A stretch of DNA of 64,000 nt from Oscheius sp. JU75 (Eukaryota; Nematoda; Chromadorea; Rhabditida; Rhabditidae), in assembly GCA_037178855.1 (NCBI GenBank), contig JASJZC010000006.1:186001-250000 (forward strand). The letters are read 5' to 3'. Every line of letters starts with the position of its first letter. The stretch's first letter is position 1. Below the pieces are notes generated by a model. It did no database searches, was not told the origin of the DNA, and saw only the letters and a program-made list of their open reading frames with translations. Made by a program: the position numbers and the translations under genes. This document shows positions 1 through 10,400 of the stretch, piece by piece.

Positions 1-160
1 GCCATGACAGGGATTGGCAGAGCGGGGGTCGCGCAACCTGAGCAAAATCAACAGAGGGACCCTTTGCCAACCCCCAAAAAATATCAAGAGTAACCTACCC
101 TACTACAACAAAATGGCCAAAGTTGTAGCTTTTGGTAAGATCAGAAAAGCTCGACGACCG

Positions 161-347
161 GAGACGCGCGGGATGCGGAGTATGCTCAGTTGCCATTTTG
201 ACTTTGGAGGGCGCACCAACTTTTATAACACAATACTGCGTATCGGCAAGTTACCGTAGTCAATTTTGATAAGCAGTCAACATGTACGTGTTAGTGCGCA
301 CTAAAGTCAAAATAGCACCTTCGCATATTCCGCATTCCGCCCGTCTC
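161..347. repeat. Foldback (MITE-like) element, ~58-bp inverted arms
   Basis: The left arm starts GAGACGCGCGGGATGCGG at 161 and the right arm ends CCGCATTCCGCCCGTCTC at 347. Reverse-complementing the right arm gives GAGACGGGCGGAATGCGG, and the match continues inward through ATTTTGACTTT to GCGCAC with a few mismatches. There is no coding content and I see no clear target duplication. It lies upstream of the terminal exon of the first gene, probably in its last intron. Confidence 0.7.
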
Positions 348-450
348 TATAGATCACCCCCAGCAGAAATATTAGGCCGATCCTATAAAGTTTTAGGCCC
401 AAGCCTTAAGGCTAGATACAGTAGATACTAATCAGCAATTTTTCCTCCAG

Positions 451-579
451 ATTGATCGCTCCCGTGCCGCGGACCAGGTAGCCCGCAAGATGGACAAAAT
501 CACGAAGACGGTCAGGGATCAGATCCCAAAAAGAAAACCGACAAGCGATGTGGATGAAGAAGACGAGGAGGAGATGTAA
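451..579 (+). CDS. C-terminal exon of an unrecognised gene (5' part outside window)
   Basis: A pyrimidine-rich acceptor (TTTTTCCTCCAG) ends at 450. Only the frame starting ATT at 451 is open; the other two stop within ten codons. It encodes 42 residues and a TAA at 577-579. The product is a basic helical-looking stretch (RAADQVARKMDKITK) followed by PKRKP and a very acidic tail ending DEEDEEEM. The charge pattern suggests a nuclear or cytoplasmic protein with a disordered acidic C-terminus. I do not recognise the family from this fragment, and no convincing earlier exon is visible in 1-450, which holds a foldback repeat. Confidence 0.55.
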   Translation: MDRSRAADQVARKMDKITKTVRDQIPKRKPTSDVDEEDEEEM

Positions 580-1895
580 CATACCCAAACCCTCTTGGCC
601 AAACTTTCCTATTTTTTCTATCTTCTCATGTTTATTTGTGCGAAAAACTTACCTCTTTCCTCCCTTATATTCCCCTTAGTTGTTTTGTTTCCATGCGATA
701 AAAAACTTACCATTTTTTTTGAGTCATTTTGCCACATTTTGTTGCTCTGTAATGTTTATTTTAGTGTGCTTTGTAGCTTGGAGAAACTCTGTCCCAAAAT
801 CGAGCCTAAGAACTTAAAAATACGCTATTTTTATGGCAATTTTTGTCGATATCTGGTAGTAGTGTAAGCATTTCCAAAATCCCCGGCGCCTGCCCGAAAA
901 TGCTCTTTAGAAACACGTTGCACATTCGAACGGGGTGCAGTCGTAAAATTTTGAGCCGTTTTGCAAGCAAATTTTGATTTTTCTCTGATTGAAAAATGAC
1001 TTTTCCATGACGACTCGTTTCCGGCAACAATGTCTGCGCAATTAGAACGATTTTTGCAGCTGCACTAAGCCGAAATGCTTTACCAATTTGACTAGCAGGA
1101 GATCGAAAAGACTTTTTCATATATTTCTTTCTAACGATTTCCGTTCCTAGTCATTTTCGGGGCCCATAACTTTATCCTGAAACTCCTTCTGGTCAAAGGG
1201 CCTCGGACCTCGGCAAAATGCCGGAATTATTAGACTGAAACGAGTATCTTGATATTGTGGGACGAATTTCTGTCAACTGACCAAGAAAATTTGGCCTTTG
1301 ATGCAGGTTTAATCGATTCTCATTGCCACAAACCTGGTTCATGTTTTGCAAAATCTTTTCAATATACCCGCTAAAAATTCTCTCAAAGGTCGTCTCCGGC
1401 TTCAAATAGGGCGCGAAGAAATTGCTCGAGTCTTCAGGAAGATGTTTTTTTCCGACTATATAGAGTCATTTATAGCTTTGGGAACAAGTTTTTGTTTGTT
1501 GTGAAAAACAAAAAACTTGGTGTGCCTTCGCCTATGCTGGATACTTCCTCTATAGTCTGTTCAAGAAAAAGAGCATAATTTCAACTGCGTGCACGTTCTT
1601 TCTCGGCTGCGTATTGAAGATTTGCATCGGAAAAGTTGGGGCGCAGCCAAAAATTACTGGGTAAGTTCAATTTAAAAAATGTCTCTTTTTCTGAACAGTC
1701 ATAGAAAAACTGCACCGTTTGCCTCGAAAACGCCCAATTTTGTTGTTCGATCAGCTTTCTCGTACTCTTCGAAAACATTTTCCCCAAAACATACCTTAAA
1801 ATCCAAGGTTTCTGCTAGATGACCATCTCATTTTGTGTCTCCCAAACCGTCTCATCTCTCCTAATCACCTCCTGAAGCCTCCAGCCTTCCAGATT
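580..1895. other. Intergenic region; weak minus-strand reading frames
   Basis: AT-rich spacer between the first gene and ALG5. Three separate minus-strand open stretches lie here (about 1787-1581, 1444-1193 and 1120-806). Their residue composition is protein-like (for example LPEDSSNFFAPYLKPETTF in the middle one). I could not join them with consistent splice phases or match a family. They could be a decayed gene, a very divergent gene or chance. No RNA gene was seen. Confidence 0.3.
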
Positions 1896-4076
1896 ATGCA
1901 AATGTTCGTCCTCGGAGTCCTACTGGCTCTCATCCTACGAGTCCTGTGGAAATTTGTGGACAATTAGTGAGTTTGTCTTTTTTTCCACCAAAAAAAGATG
2001 TTTTCAGTGTCTCGAAGGCGGTAGCCTATGTCCCACGCGATCTGGCTTATCTACGAGAGACTCGGTATGCACATGGAGAAAATTCGCAGAAAAAGTAGTT
2101 TTTCTCTTTTTCTTAATAAAAAGTGAGCTTTTAGAGTACTTACCTGTCTTCTGAAGGAGAAAACGCTTCATCTGCCAGGAATCTACACGCCGCCGAGCTG
2201 CGATTTGTCTATCGTGATTCCGAGCTACAATGAGGAGGAGAGACTGCCGGACACGCTGAAGGAGATTGTGGAATACGTGGAGAAAAGACAGCAGGACGGA
2301 GAGACGGAGGAGCACAAGAAGAGCTATCTGGACGGCAAGAAATGGACCTATGAAGTGGGTTTTATCTCTTTTTTTTGCACAAAGATTTCGAGTAAATGAC
2401 CCCCTGGGAATTGTCAGGAATACATGAATGATCTTGGTACATTGTGGGAAAATCTACGTGTGCTCACGTGCGAGCACTTTTTACACTAGGTATTATCGCT
2501 GAAGCTATCAATGACTACATCCTGTGCTTGTAGCCGTGAAAACTAGTACAAGACGGTTGCCGATCCTTTAATCAACCTCCTAACTTGTTTCTAGTCAATT
2601 TTCGGCTTCCAGATCATCGTAGTCGACGACGGGAGCCGTGACCAGACGGTCAATGTGGCCCTACGTGCAGCCAAGGCCACAGGAGCCAACATTCGCGTCG
2701 TCCGAATGCAAGAAAACGTCGGAAAAGGTCAGTTCTCTCCTTTTTTCCCCCATTGAAAACCACCGAATACAGGCGGCGCAGTCCGTGTGGGAGCTCTGTG
2801 TGCCTCCGGGGCCCTAATTCTGATGGCCGATGCTGACGGCGCGACCCCGTTCACCGAGCTGGACAAGCTGGAAAAACGGATGAATCAGGTGGCAGACGGC
2901 GATGCCACACACCCGGCGGTGGTCATCGGCAGCCGTGCTCATCTCCAGAACGATGCTGTGGCGAAGAGGTCCTTCATGAGGAACATTCTGATGCACGGAT
3001 TTCACTGGATGGTACATGTGCTCGGAGTCGCCGGAATCAGGGACACGCAGTGCGGATTCAAGCTCTTCACCAGGAGAGCAGCTGCTGAGGTTGGTATATT
3101 CTTTTATTTTTGTAGTTTAAAGGGACAATTCAGTCATCGCCACGTTTTTCTTTCAAACGGGAAATATGTAGAAAATAAGAAAAAGGGATAATAGCAGCGT
3201 TTTGTCAATTTTCTCCATTATTGTCGGCATTTTTGCCGTCAAAGTGAACATTCCTTTTTTTTAGATTAAAAATAATACCAGTATTACAATTTTCTGTGTC
3301 TAAGGGGTTTTAAGATCGCTGAGCACGATCCTGATGTTAGTTTTTCTCTGAAATTCCTCACTTTGTCGGTAAGAAAATTGCTCCGTTCGAAAACGCTAGG
3401 CAACATCTAGACGTAGTGACTCTTTCTTCTTACTTATGCTCTCAAATAACTGGAAAAAGACAGTTTCATTTCAAAACCGTTGTTCTGACCTTCCTTTCCT
3501 GCCTGTACTGTTAATCGTGAACTAACAAGACCTCTTAATTCCCTAAGCCTCTACCCGTCCCAATTAAATTTTTCTGCTTCGGAGCGGTAAGCTAAAGAAG
3601 TGTCCTGAAGGGTATACCGTCAAAAGTTCCATGTTTCAGGCGACAAAGACTTTTTATGCCTTGAGAGCTTCTTTATCTTACCCTTCCGTAACGAACATTC
3701 GCCATCGAACGGATAAGGTAAAGAAGTTACTAGAAAAAATCTCGAAGTGTGCAATCCTTTTTTTTTGTCAGAAAGTGCCAGAATCCGGTCTGCCTAAACA
3801 CTCCCATTTTCAGCTGTTCGCCAAGATGCACGTGGAGAGGTGGGCTTTCGACGTCGAGGTGCTCTATCTGGCCCAGCAGTGCAAGATGTCTATCGAGGAG
3901 GTACTTTCCCGCATTTTGCCTCTTTGAGAACTTCATTTTAGGTCGACGTGAACTGGACAGAGATGCCAGGAAGTAAGCTGGTCCCGTTCTGGAGCTGGCT
4001 GGAGATGGGTCGCGACGTCGTCCTTATTCGCTACCTCTACACCGTTGGCCACTGGCGCAACGAGCTTCCTCTCTAA
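1896..4076 (+). CDS. ALG5: Dolichyl-phosphate beta-glucosyltransferase (ALG5)
   Basis: Makes dolichyl-P-glucose from UDP-glucose at the ER membrane, the donor for the last glucoses added to the N-glycan precursor. Exons by phase: 1896-1967, about 2017-2077, 2135-2354, 2613-2727, 2773-3089, 3814-3900 and 3942-4076. The N-terminus is a hydrophobic anchor (MFVLGVLLALILRVLW). Family-2 glycosyltransferase motifs follow in order: SIVIPSYNEEERLP, VVDDGSRDQT, NVGKGGAVRVG, the metal-binding MADADGATPF, DTQCGFKLF and RWAFDVEVL. The C-terminus (GHWRNELPL) matches family length, about 330 residues. Intron 5 is long (724 bp) and carries a short repeat tail. The next gene is convergent, its stop only ~170 bp away. 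The ALG5 call is preferred over DPM1 because of the anchor and the conserved C-terminal half. Confidence 0.94.
3290..3365 (+). repeat. Orphan tail of the two-headed tRNA-like element
   Basis: Inside ALG5 intron 5. The sequence GGGGTTTTAAGATCGCTGAG followed by CACGATCCTGATGTTAG resembles the outer tail shared by the two-headed elements elsewhere (consensus GTTTTCGAGGTGCTGANCAC then GAATCTGA). No A or B box is seen beside it. Confidence 0.4.
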
Positions 4077-4245
4077 GTTTTCTCTACTTATTTGTCACCC
4101 CTTAACAGGTATTGTAGCTAGTTTTCATGCACCCATCTACAGGCTTTAGCTCCCCCTACACACTTTTCCGGGTTTTCATCACTTTCCGTCTCTCTCGCTC
4201 TCTCTCTTCATTGTACCCTGTGATTAAGAGTCAAATATAGCATGT

Positions 4246-6078
4246 TTATACCTCAAAGTGGGCAGTTCTCTGCTGGGTGGAGCTGTCCTTGGGTTGGGGC
4301 AGGGATCCCGGTGTCGTTGACAGAAAATTTAGTTGTGGGGCCGACTCGAGACTGGTAGGCGGCTCGGGGACAGAAGAACTGTAAAGTTCGTGTTTTAATA
4401 GGGACACTGGCACAGAATTCCGTCGGAAATGGGCGAGCCAAACCTGGAAAGGAGAGCAAAAACTTTTGCCAAACGTGGTCAAGTAGGTTTCTTTGGGTCC
4501 AGAATTTCGCGGAAATGTCAGAACAACGAAAAAGTGACCGCAAATAGTCGATAATTCGAGCAACTCACGCCAAGTTTTGAAAATGCGTAACGGGAGCTTT
4601 TGAGCGAAAAGAAGAGCCACAGTTCATTAAACTATCGCTGGCTGTTGGAAATGGAATATATGCGGACAACTTCGCGTGCGCTGCTCAGAGATAAGAACAA
4701 GACGAGAACAAAGCTCGCATTGAAAAAGATACCTTCAAGAAAGCCTTCTTGTAGTCGGTCACGAAGAACATGATGCAGATTGGATCGACAATTTGGGCGA
4801 AATTCATCACATCCCCACAGAGCAGCAGCCAGTTCCCGATGTCGATGTGAAGAGCAGAGAAGGAGAACGCGATGATTACCGGGGTCGAGTTGAAGATTAC
4901 AGGGAACAGGCTCTGGAGAGTCAACAGAATGTACAGTTTGTAGTGGATCCGGTGACTCAGACTGCTGCGTTTCTTCTCGGCCAAATTTCGACGAATTCCG
5001 AGCCAGCAGTAGATGATAAAGACGTTGACAGAAAAATTGACACAGCCGTTGACAGACAGAGCCACGGCAAGGTTCGTGTTGATGGAGTTCTCGTACTGAA
5101 AATCATAGGAATTGCTAGCCTGTATGTTTGTGGGGATCCATATTCAATTAATTTGAAGGGGCAACACAAACTCTCACGCGTGGCTCGTTCGGCTAGCGCT
5201 CCGACTATAAAACAAGGTAATCGGGTTCGAATTCCCAGGAAGGTAGAACTTTTTTGCCTTCTCATCAACCCTAGAAAATACCTTCCGAAGACTCTTGCAC
5301 CATTAGTTTGACTTTGGGTCATTTTCTTTTGGCACTGACAGGAGTCTCAGACAGTTCGACCCTTATGAATCACTAATTACTTGACCTACCTTGAAAAGTC
5401 CACCAATATAGCCGACGTCCTCGATTGGTCTTCCGGTCACATTGAAAATGATCTCTCTGTACTCTTCATCCGATCGCGCGGTTGGATGGATGAGCCAGGC
5501 GTCGAAGATAGTGAAAATCTCAAGGAAGATGGTGAAGGAGGTCAAGAGTACGACCTTCCACCGCTTTTCAAAGAAGAAGGATCTGGAAAGAGAGAGAGAT
5601 GACGTAAGAGACAGTGACAGTGAGAGAGACTGGCAGTGAGGGAGACAATGACAGTGACAGAGGCAGAGAGACGTGAACCTACTGGCTAAAGATGGTCAGT
5701 CGATACAGGAAACTCCAGCATACGATGAAGAGATTGAGGTGGAAGAATGCAATGAAGGCCGTAATGCCCCAAGTCTGCACCCATCGTGGGAAAAACTGTA
5801 TGCTTGAGAAGAAGAGATACCCGGCTCTCCCTTTCGGAACAAACCAGTTCTGAAACAGTTACTGTGTCTCTGTCTCTTATTCTCTAACACACCTCCAGGA
5901 TTGCAAATTGGCATAACGAGAAGAGCGTTGCATTCAAAGTATAGGCAAACAGGAAGTACTTGTAGGATCCCAGTCGTTCAGATGACTTGGATAGGATGAT
6001 GAATAGTAGCAGGACGTTCAAGGAGACAGCTACGGAAGTGGTGACCAAGGAGAAGGTTTGGTGGACGTTAAGAGGCAT
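4246..6078 (-). CDS. Seven-transmembrane chemoreceptor, str/srd superfamily
   Basis: Nematode serpentine receptor, expected in the ciliary membrane of chemosensory neurons. Read from 6078 downward, exon 1 starts MPLNVHQTFSLVTTSV, a first membrane helix, then KSSERLGSYKYFLFAYTLNA. Exon 2 carries NWFVPKGRAGYLFFSS and another helix. Exon 3 (to 5390) and exon 4 (5095 to ~4732) join in phase 0. Exon 4 has the family signature of the last helices: YKLYILLTLQSLFPVI, then DPICIMFFVTDYKKAFLK. The 3' end is uncertain. A short exon can end at 4627 (ending PAIV), or a further phase-0 splice leads into an open serine/proline-rich tail (VWLAHFRRNS...) stopping at 4246. A tRNA-like repeat sits in the intron between exons 3 and 4. 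Confidence 0.75.
5186..5245 (+). repeat. Single-headed tRNA-like repeat (family B)
   Basis: The A-box-like block GTGGCTCGTTCGGCTAGCGC is followed after about 25 bases by a B-box-like block GGGTTCGAATTCC. It resembles a tRNA gene, but no acceptor stem pairs and the anticodon region (CGACTATAAAACAAGG) gives no clean stem. It is best read as a tRNA-derived retroelement or pseudogene. Related copies lie at 27610-27690 (reverse) and 48592-48660. Confidence 0.55.
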
Positions 6079-7436
6079 TGCTGAAATATAGAATCAGAGA
6101 AAGAGAGAGGGGTAAATTAGTCTGGAGGAAACAAAGATTCAGAAACTAAAAAAAAGAAAGAAAAGAAAAAAAGAAAGAAAAGAAAGAAAAAAAAAGAAAA
6201 GAAAAGATAGCTACATTTGGCTCTGTAGTCGGAGCGGTTAGCGCTCTTTTTTTGACCTTTTGAATATTCGTTGTTTACCGTCAGCCACGGGCCGGGCCTA
6301 TTTTCAGCGCTCAGGGTGTTTGGTAAAAATCTCTTTTCAGTAATTTTTATTAAATGAAAGCTCGTTGAGGAGTGAGAGTTAATGCAATCTGAACAGGCGA
6401 TAATAAGTACGGCACATAAATAAAAGTTCCAAAATGAGATGAAAGAAAGATACAGAGCGAGCAAGAAGTCTGGGCCCCTCTCCCCAATGCTAAGCCTCCC
6501 GGAGGGAGATACTGACAGACGGATCAGAAAGGCTATGGAGCGAAGGAAGTCAAGAAATGGGGGGAATACCGAGAGGAACAGGGAAAAGAGTACTGGTCAA
6601 GAAGGAACTTCTCCTCTTATGCTCAAAGAACTTGAAAAGATACACTATTTCTACTGACAACAGAGCTCCGCAACAAAATGTTCGAAAGGTGAAAAAAAAC
6701 ACATTATCGGGGCGAAACGAGATCAACTTTAAATTAAGAGTTATCATAAGAGGAACGCACGTAGGACTTACAATTTCCGCAAGAGCAGGGACATTCTCAT
6801 TCATGGTTCTCTCCAATATTAGGCCGTCAAAGACTCCCCCGTACGAACTAAGCCTGTGATCTCCGAGTTTCAATAGAACCTTGCCTACCTGACGTGAGCC
6901 TAACCTTTTGAAACATTAAGAATCACTGAGAGCCGGACAAAAGATGGATGACTATCTGCACCCGATTAACTCCCCTAGGCGGCGGGAAAAAAAGAATGAG
7001 CTGGCATCAAAACAACTAACTATGGATTTTAGTTCACCTGTTCACAGTATTGGATGAGCGAGAAATCGTTTCAGCTGTCTGTCACGGTGACTGTGAGAGG
7101 AAGTCTCGACAATACAGTTTTCCAAGAAATGAGACTGCTTGTTTTGAGACGTAGCCATGATACAAATTCATAGAAGGGTACAGAAAACATTCTCAAGGCT
7201 AATGAGCCAGGTTTTTGTGTTATTACAGGCGGGGACTAAATATGGATATTGAGACAGAGCGACGAAGTACATACCATGACAATCTGGACATAAAAGAGTT
7301 ATAAAGTTTTTTGCTTGAGGACTTTGGAAGCATTTCATTTCAGCACCCTCGAAAAACATGAAAATATGAAACTTAGGCGTCAATAGTACTCCCAAAACTT
7401 TTGTAACTAGTCACAGAGACAATTGTTCTCATTCAT
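6079..7436. other. Intergenic region between chemoreceptor and channel genes
   Basis: Holds a long purine run (about 6145-6205, nearly pure A/G on the + strand). It also holds an isolated A-box-like block TAGTCGGAGCGGTTAGCGC near 6228, with no B box. A few minus-strand open stretches (for example 6873-6780) start with plausible residues but do not assemble into a receptor. No RNA gene was seen. Confidence 0.4.
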
Positions 7437-10400
7437 TCAGGAAAAAGCAATCTTCTCATCAAAATGAAACTCTTGCGGCGTGTTCACATAAAAATGGTAG
7501 TAGATTAGGACCACGAAGACGAAGCTGAGAGGCAGAGCCACCCGGGCAAACCGATCCACCAAAGAAGAAGAGTTTTCAATCAGTCCAAAAGGATCAGTCT
7601 TTCTGCTCTGAAAGAAAAACTTTTGAAGTCATTTTATTGTACTCACATGATCGATAAGCATGTAGTACAGTCTCCAGCCAACACTCTCCTGATGGAACTG
7701 TTTCTTGTCTTCCTCCTCGACGGTTATGGACAGCTGTGGCGCAAGTTTCCTGAAATCTTCGGTGTTTCTGTCTCTCTGTTTCTCTTACCCATGATTGCTG
7801 AACTTGTTCTTCCTTTGATACATCGAATGTCGACCGCCGTCTCGGCGACTCTGTAAGTTAGAGTCACTTTTGTCGACAGAACTTACAAAAGATGGAGCAG
7901 AAAATCCTGGAGGGTGACCAGGATGAGTTGTTTTCCTGACTGGAGCGGGAGCCTCTTGACGGCAACCACGGTTGTAGTTCCGGTGACTGGAATAGTGAGT
8001 ATCTCTCTCTCTCTCTCTATTCTTCTGTCTCGCTGTCTCTCTGTTTCTGTGTATCCTTTTCTCTCTATCTCTCTGTTGCTCTGTCTCTTCATCTCTTTGT
8101 CATTTTATCTCTCTGTTCCTCTGTCTCTCACCTCAATCCGGCACTCTTTGGAATGTTCCTAATGATTTGTCTCAACTTCTCCCTTTCAGCCGCCTGTATC
8201 TCCGGATCGCCAGTATTAAACTTTGTGTAGTAATGAACGACTGTGAACTCGACCATGCAGATGAAGAGAGTACTGTAGCAGATCCAAATGTAGACGTCCA
8301 GCGCCGTCGGAATGTCGACTTTAGGAGCGTCTTTCTTACTATCATTGGCTATCAGTACCATGGTTAAGACGGAGGTTATTCCTGGAGAGAGACATTCAGG
8401 GACAGAGAGTGTCCTTACCCATTCCCATTCTGTCACCAGTAGCCTCTCTGTTCGTCCAGAAAGCTACCCAGCAGAGAAGGACGATCAGGGTACAGGGGAC
8501 GTAGAAATTCATCAGGAAGTAGCCAAAATGGCGCTCGAAGTAGAATCGGGCCTCTAGGACGGAATAATCCACGTCTCTGGTCACATTGACCGCGTCAAAA
8601 ACATGGTAGCCGGTCAGAGAAAACTGGGGCAGATCAGACATGCCCTTCTTGTCCAGCTGGACACCCTTGTCTCCATTGACAATGTTCCAGGTGAGACGGA
8701 GCTCCTTGGAGGAATAGGCATAGGATCCGATCAATAGACGACATGCCTGCTTGTCCAGAGGGTAACGGCCCATGGCCATGGAGCAGCGGCCTGAAAGAGT
8801 CGGTCACTGTCACTGTCATCCCTTTTATACCCTGAATAGTCAACCGAGAAGAGTACAGAACAGTTCCATCCTGCTTGAGTCTGACAAGGCGGTTACTGTT
8901 GGTCATCGTATGGATATAAGACCGGGCTCCGTTCCAGAAGAACTGAAAGATATCTCGTCAAACTAGCCAATTTTATCTTCTTTCCCGCTCCTGTTTACAC
9001 CCCAACAACGTGGCTCTAGAAGATTCGCGCCAGACATAGGACGCAGACGAGGGCATAAACAGGCCTAAGGGTGGTCAACATGTTGGCTCCGCCTTCGCTG
9101 GCGGTATAAATAGAAAGGTCAGTTGACTGTCTTCTCTTTATGGAACACTCCGTCTCTGTGTCTTTCTATCTCTTTCTTTTTTGTCTTAACTAGACTATTC
9201 TTTTACAGAAGAAATGAGTCTAATTCCCAACTCTCGCGGCTTCAACCGCATGTTTGATGAAGTCAACCGTGATATGCGCTACTGGCTTCGTTCCAACGAC
9301 GAACTAGCCGTCGGAAATACTTGTACCGAGGTAAAGCCTTTCCTTTCCATTTTTCAGACATTGCTCAGGTAGTCAACGACGACAACCAGTTTGGAGTCCA
9401 GCTGGACGTCTCCCACTTTAAACCCGAAGAGCTCAAGGTCCGTCTGGATGGTCATGTTCTGACCATTGAGGGCAACCACGAGCTCCATGACGAGCACAGC
9501 ACTATGCAGCGGTTAGTTCGGGGGAATCCCCTCTTCCCATAGTGTTCCCTTTGATCATGTGATATTTACACGGGCTCGGGCGGGAGAATTCGAAATGAGG
9601 AGGAAAACAAGTCTGCACTTAGAGGCATGTGCAATGGGAAATGAGAAGAAAAGGAAGAGAGACAGAGAAGCAGAGGAACAGAAGGACAGAGAGACAGAGG
9701 AACAGGTAGACAGAGGAAAGGGGAGACAGACAGAGAGACAAGGAGACAGGGAGAAAGAGTCAGAGAGACAGTGACAGAGAGCGGGACAGAGAGACAGAAT
9801 TCGTGAGAATCTAACAAAAGAGTCTTTCTAGCTCCTTCCAACGCAAGTGGACTCTCCCAGACGACGTTGACGTCGAGTCCGTTCGCACGAACCTCGACGC
9901 CCAGGGACGCCTGGCCATTCAGGCTCCCAAGATCGGAAAACCGGCTCTTCGCGGTTCACGCAACATCCCAATCCAGCATCATAGCGGAAACTGTGATCCT
10001 GTCTCCATGTAAATGAACCCTCTTATTCTCATGTACATAGCTATTATACGCTTTCGGCTTTTGTAAAGCTCTCACAGCTGCTACCCAACAATAAACTATT
10101 ATTTCGCTAGAGACTAGTCAGGCAGAAAATCGGGAGGTCTTTGGAGCTGGGGGGTTATAGCCGCCTAATTTCGGCCCATGCCTCCACGTGTGCGTGAAAA
10201 ACAGACTATCGACGAAGGAGCAGAACTTTTGCGCGTGCAGGTGGGTTCCAAAGACATAGAGACAAACACGGAGAAATACAAGTCTTGGACCATGCCCGAC
10301 TCTATCGAAACTCCTAGGAAACGTAAAACAAATTGTTTGTCCATGGCAGGAATCGTACCCGGGACCTTCAAATTACTTTAGGGTTCTTTAGAGTTATTAG

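Noticed and set aside
5186..5260. Functional tRNA gene
   Set aside because: Good A and B boxes, but no seven-base acceptor pairing. Similar decayed copies at 27.6 and 48.6 kb point to a repeat.
4957..5322. Minus-strand frame across the chemoreceptor intron
   Set aside because: Out of phase with the receptor exons and includes the tRNA-like repeat.
6550..6873. Possible second chemoreceptor on the minus strand
   Set aside because: Some hydrophobic stretches, but they do not match receptor exon order and stops intervene; at most a remnant.
9000..9083. Minus-strand frame starting MLTTLRPVYALVCVLCLARIF, looking like a signal peptide
   Set aside because: It stops before any donor, and the channel gene already has a signal peptide exon at 12517 that joins in phase through to FFWNGARS.
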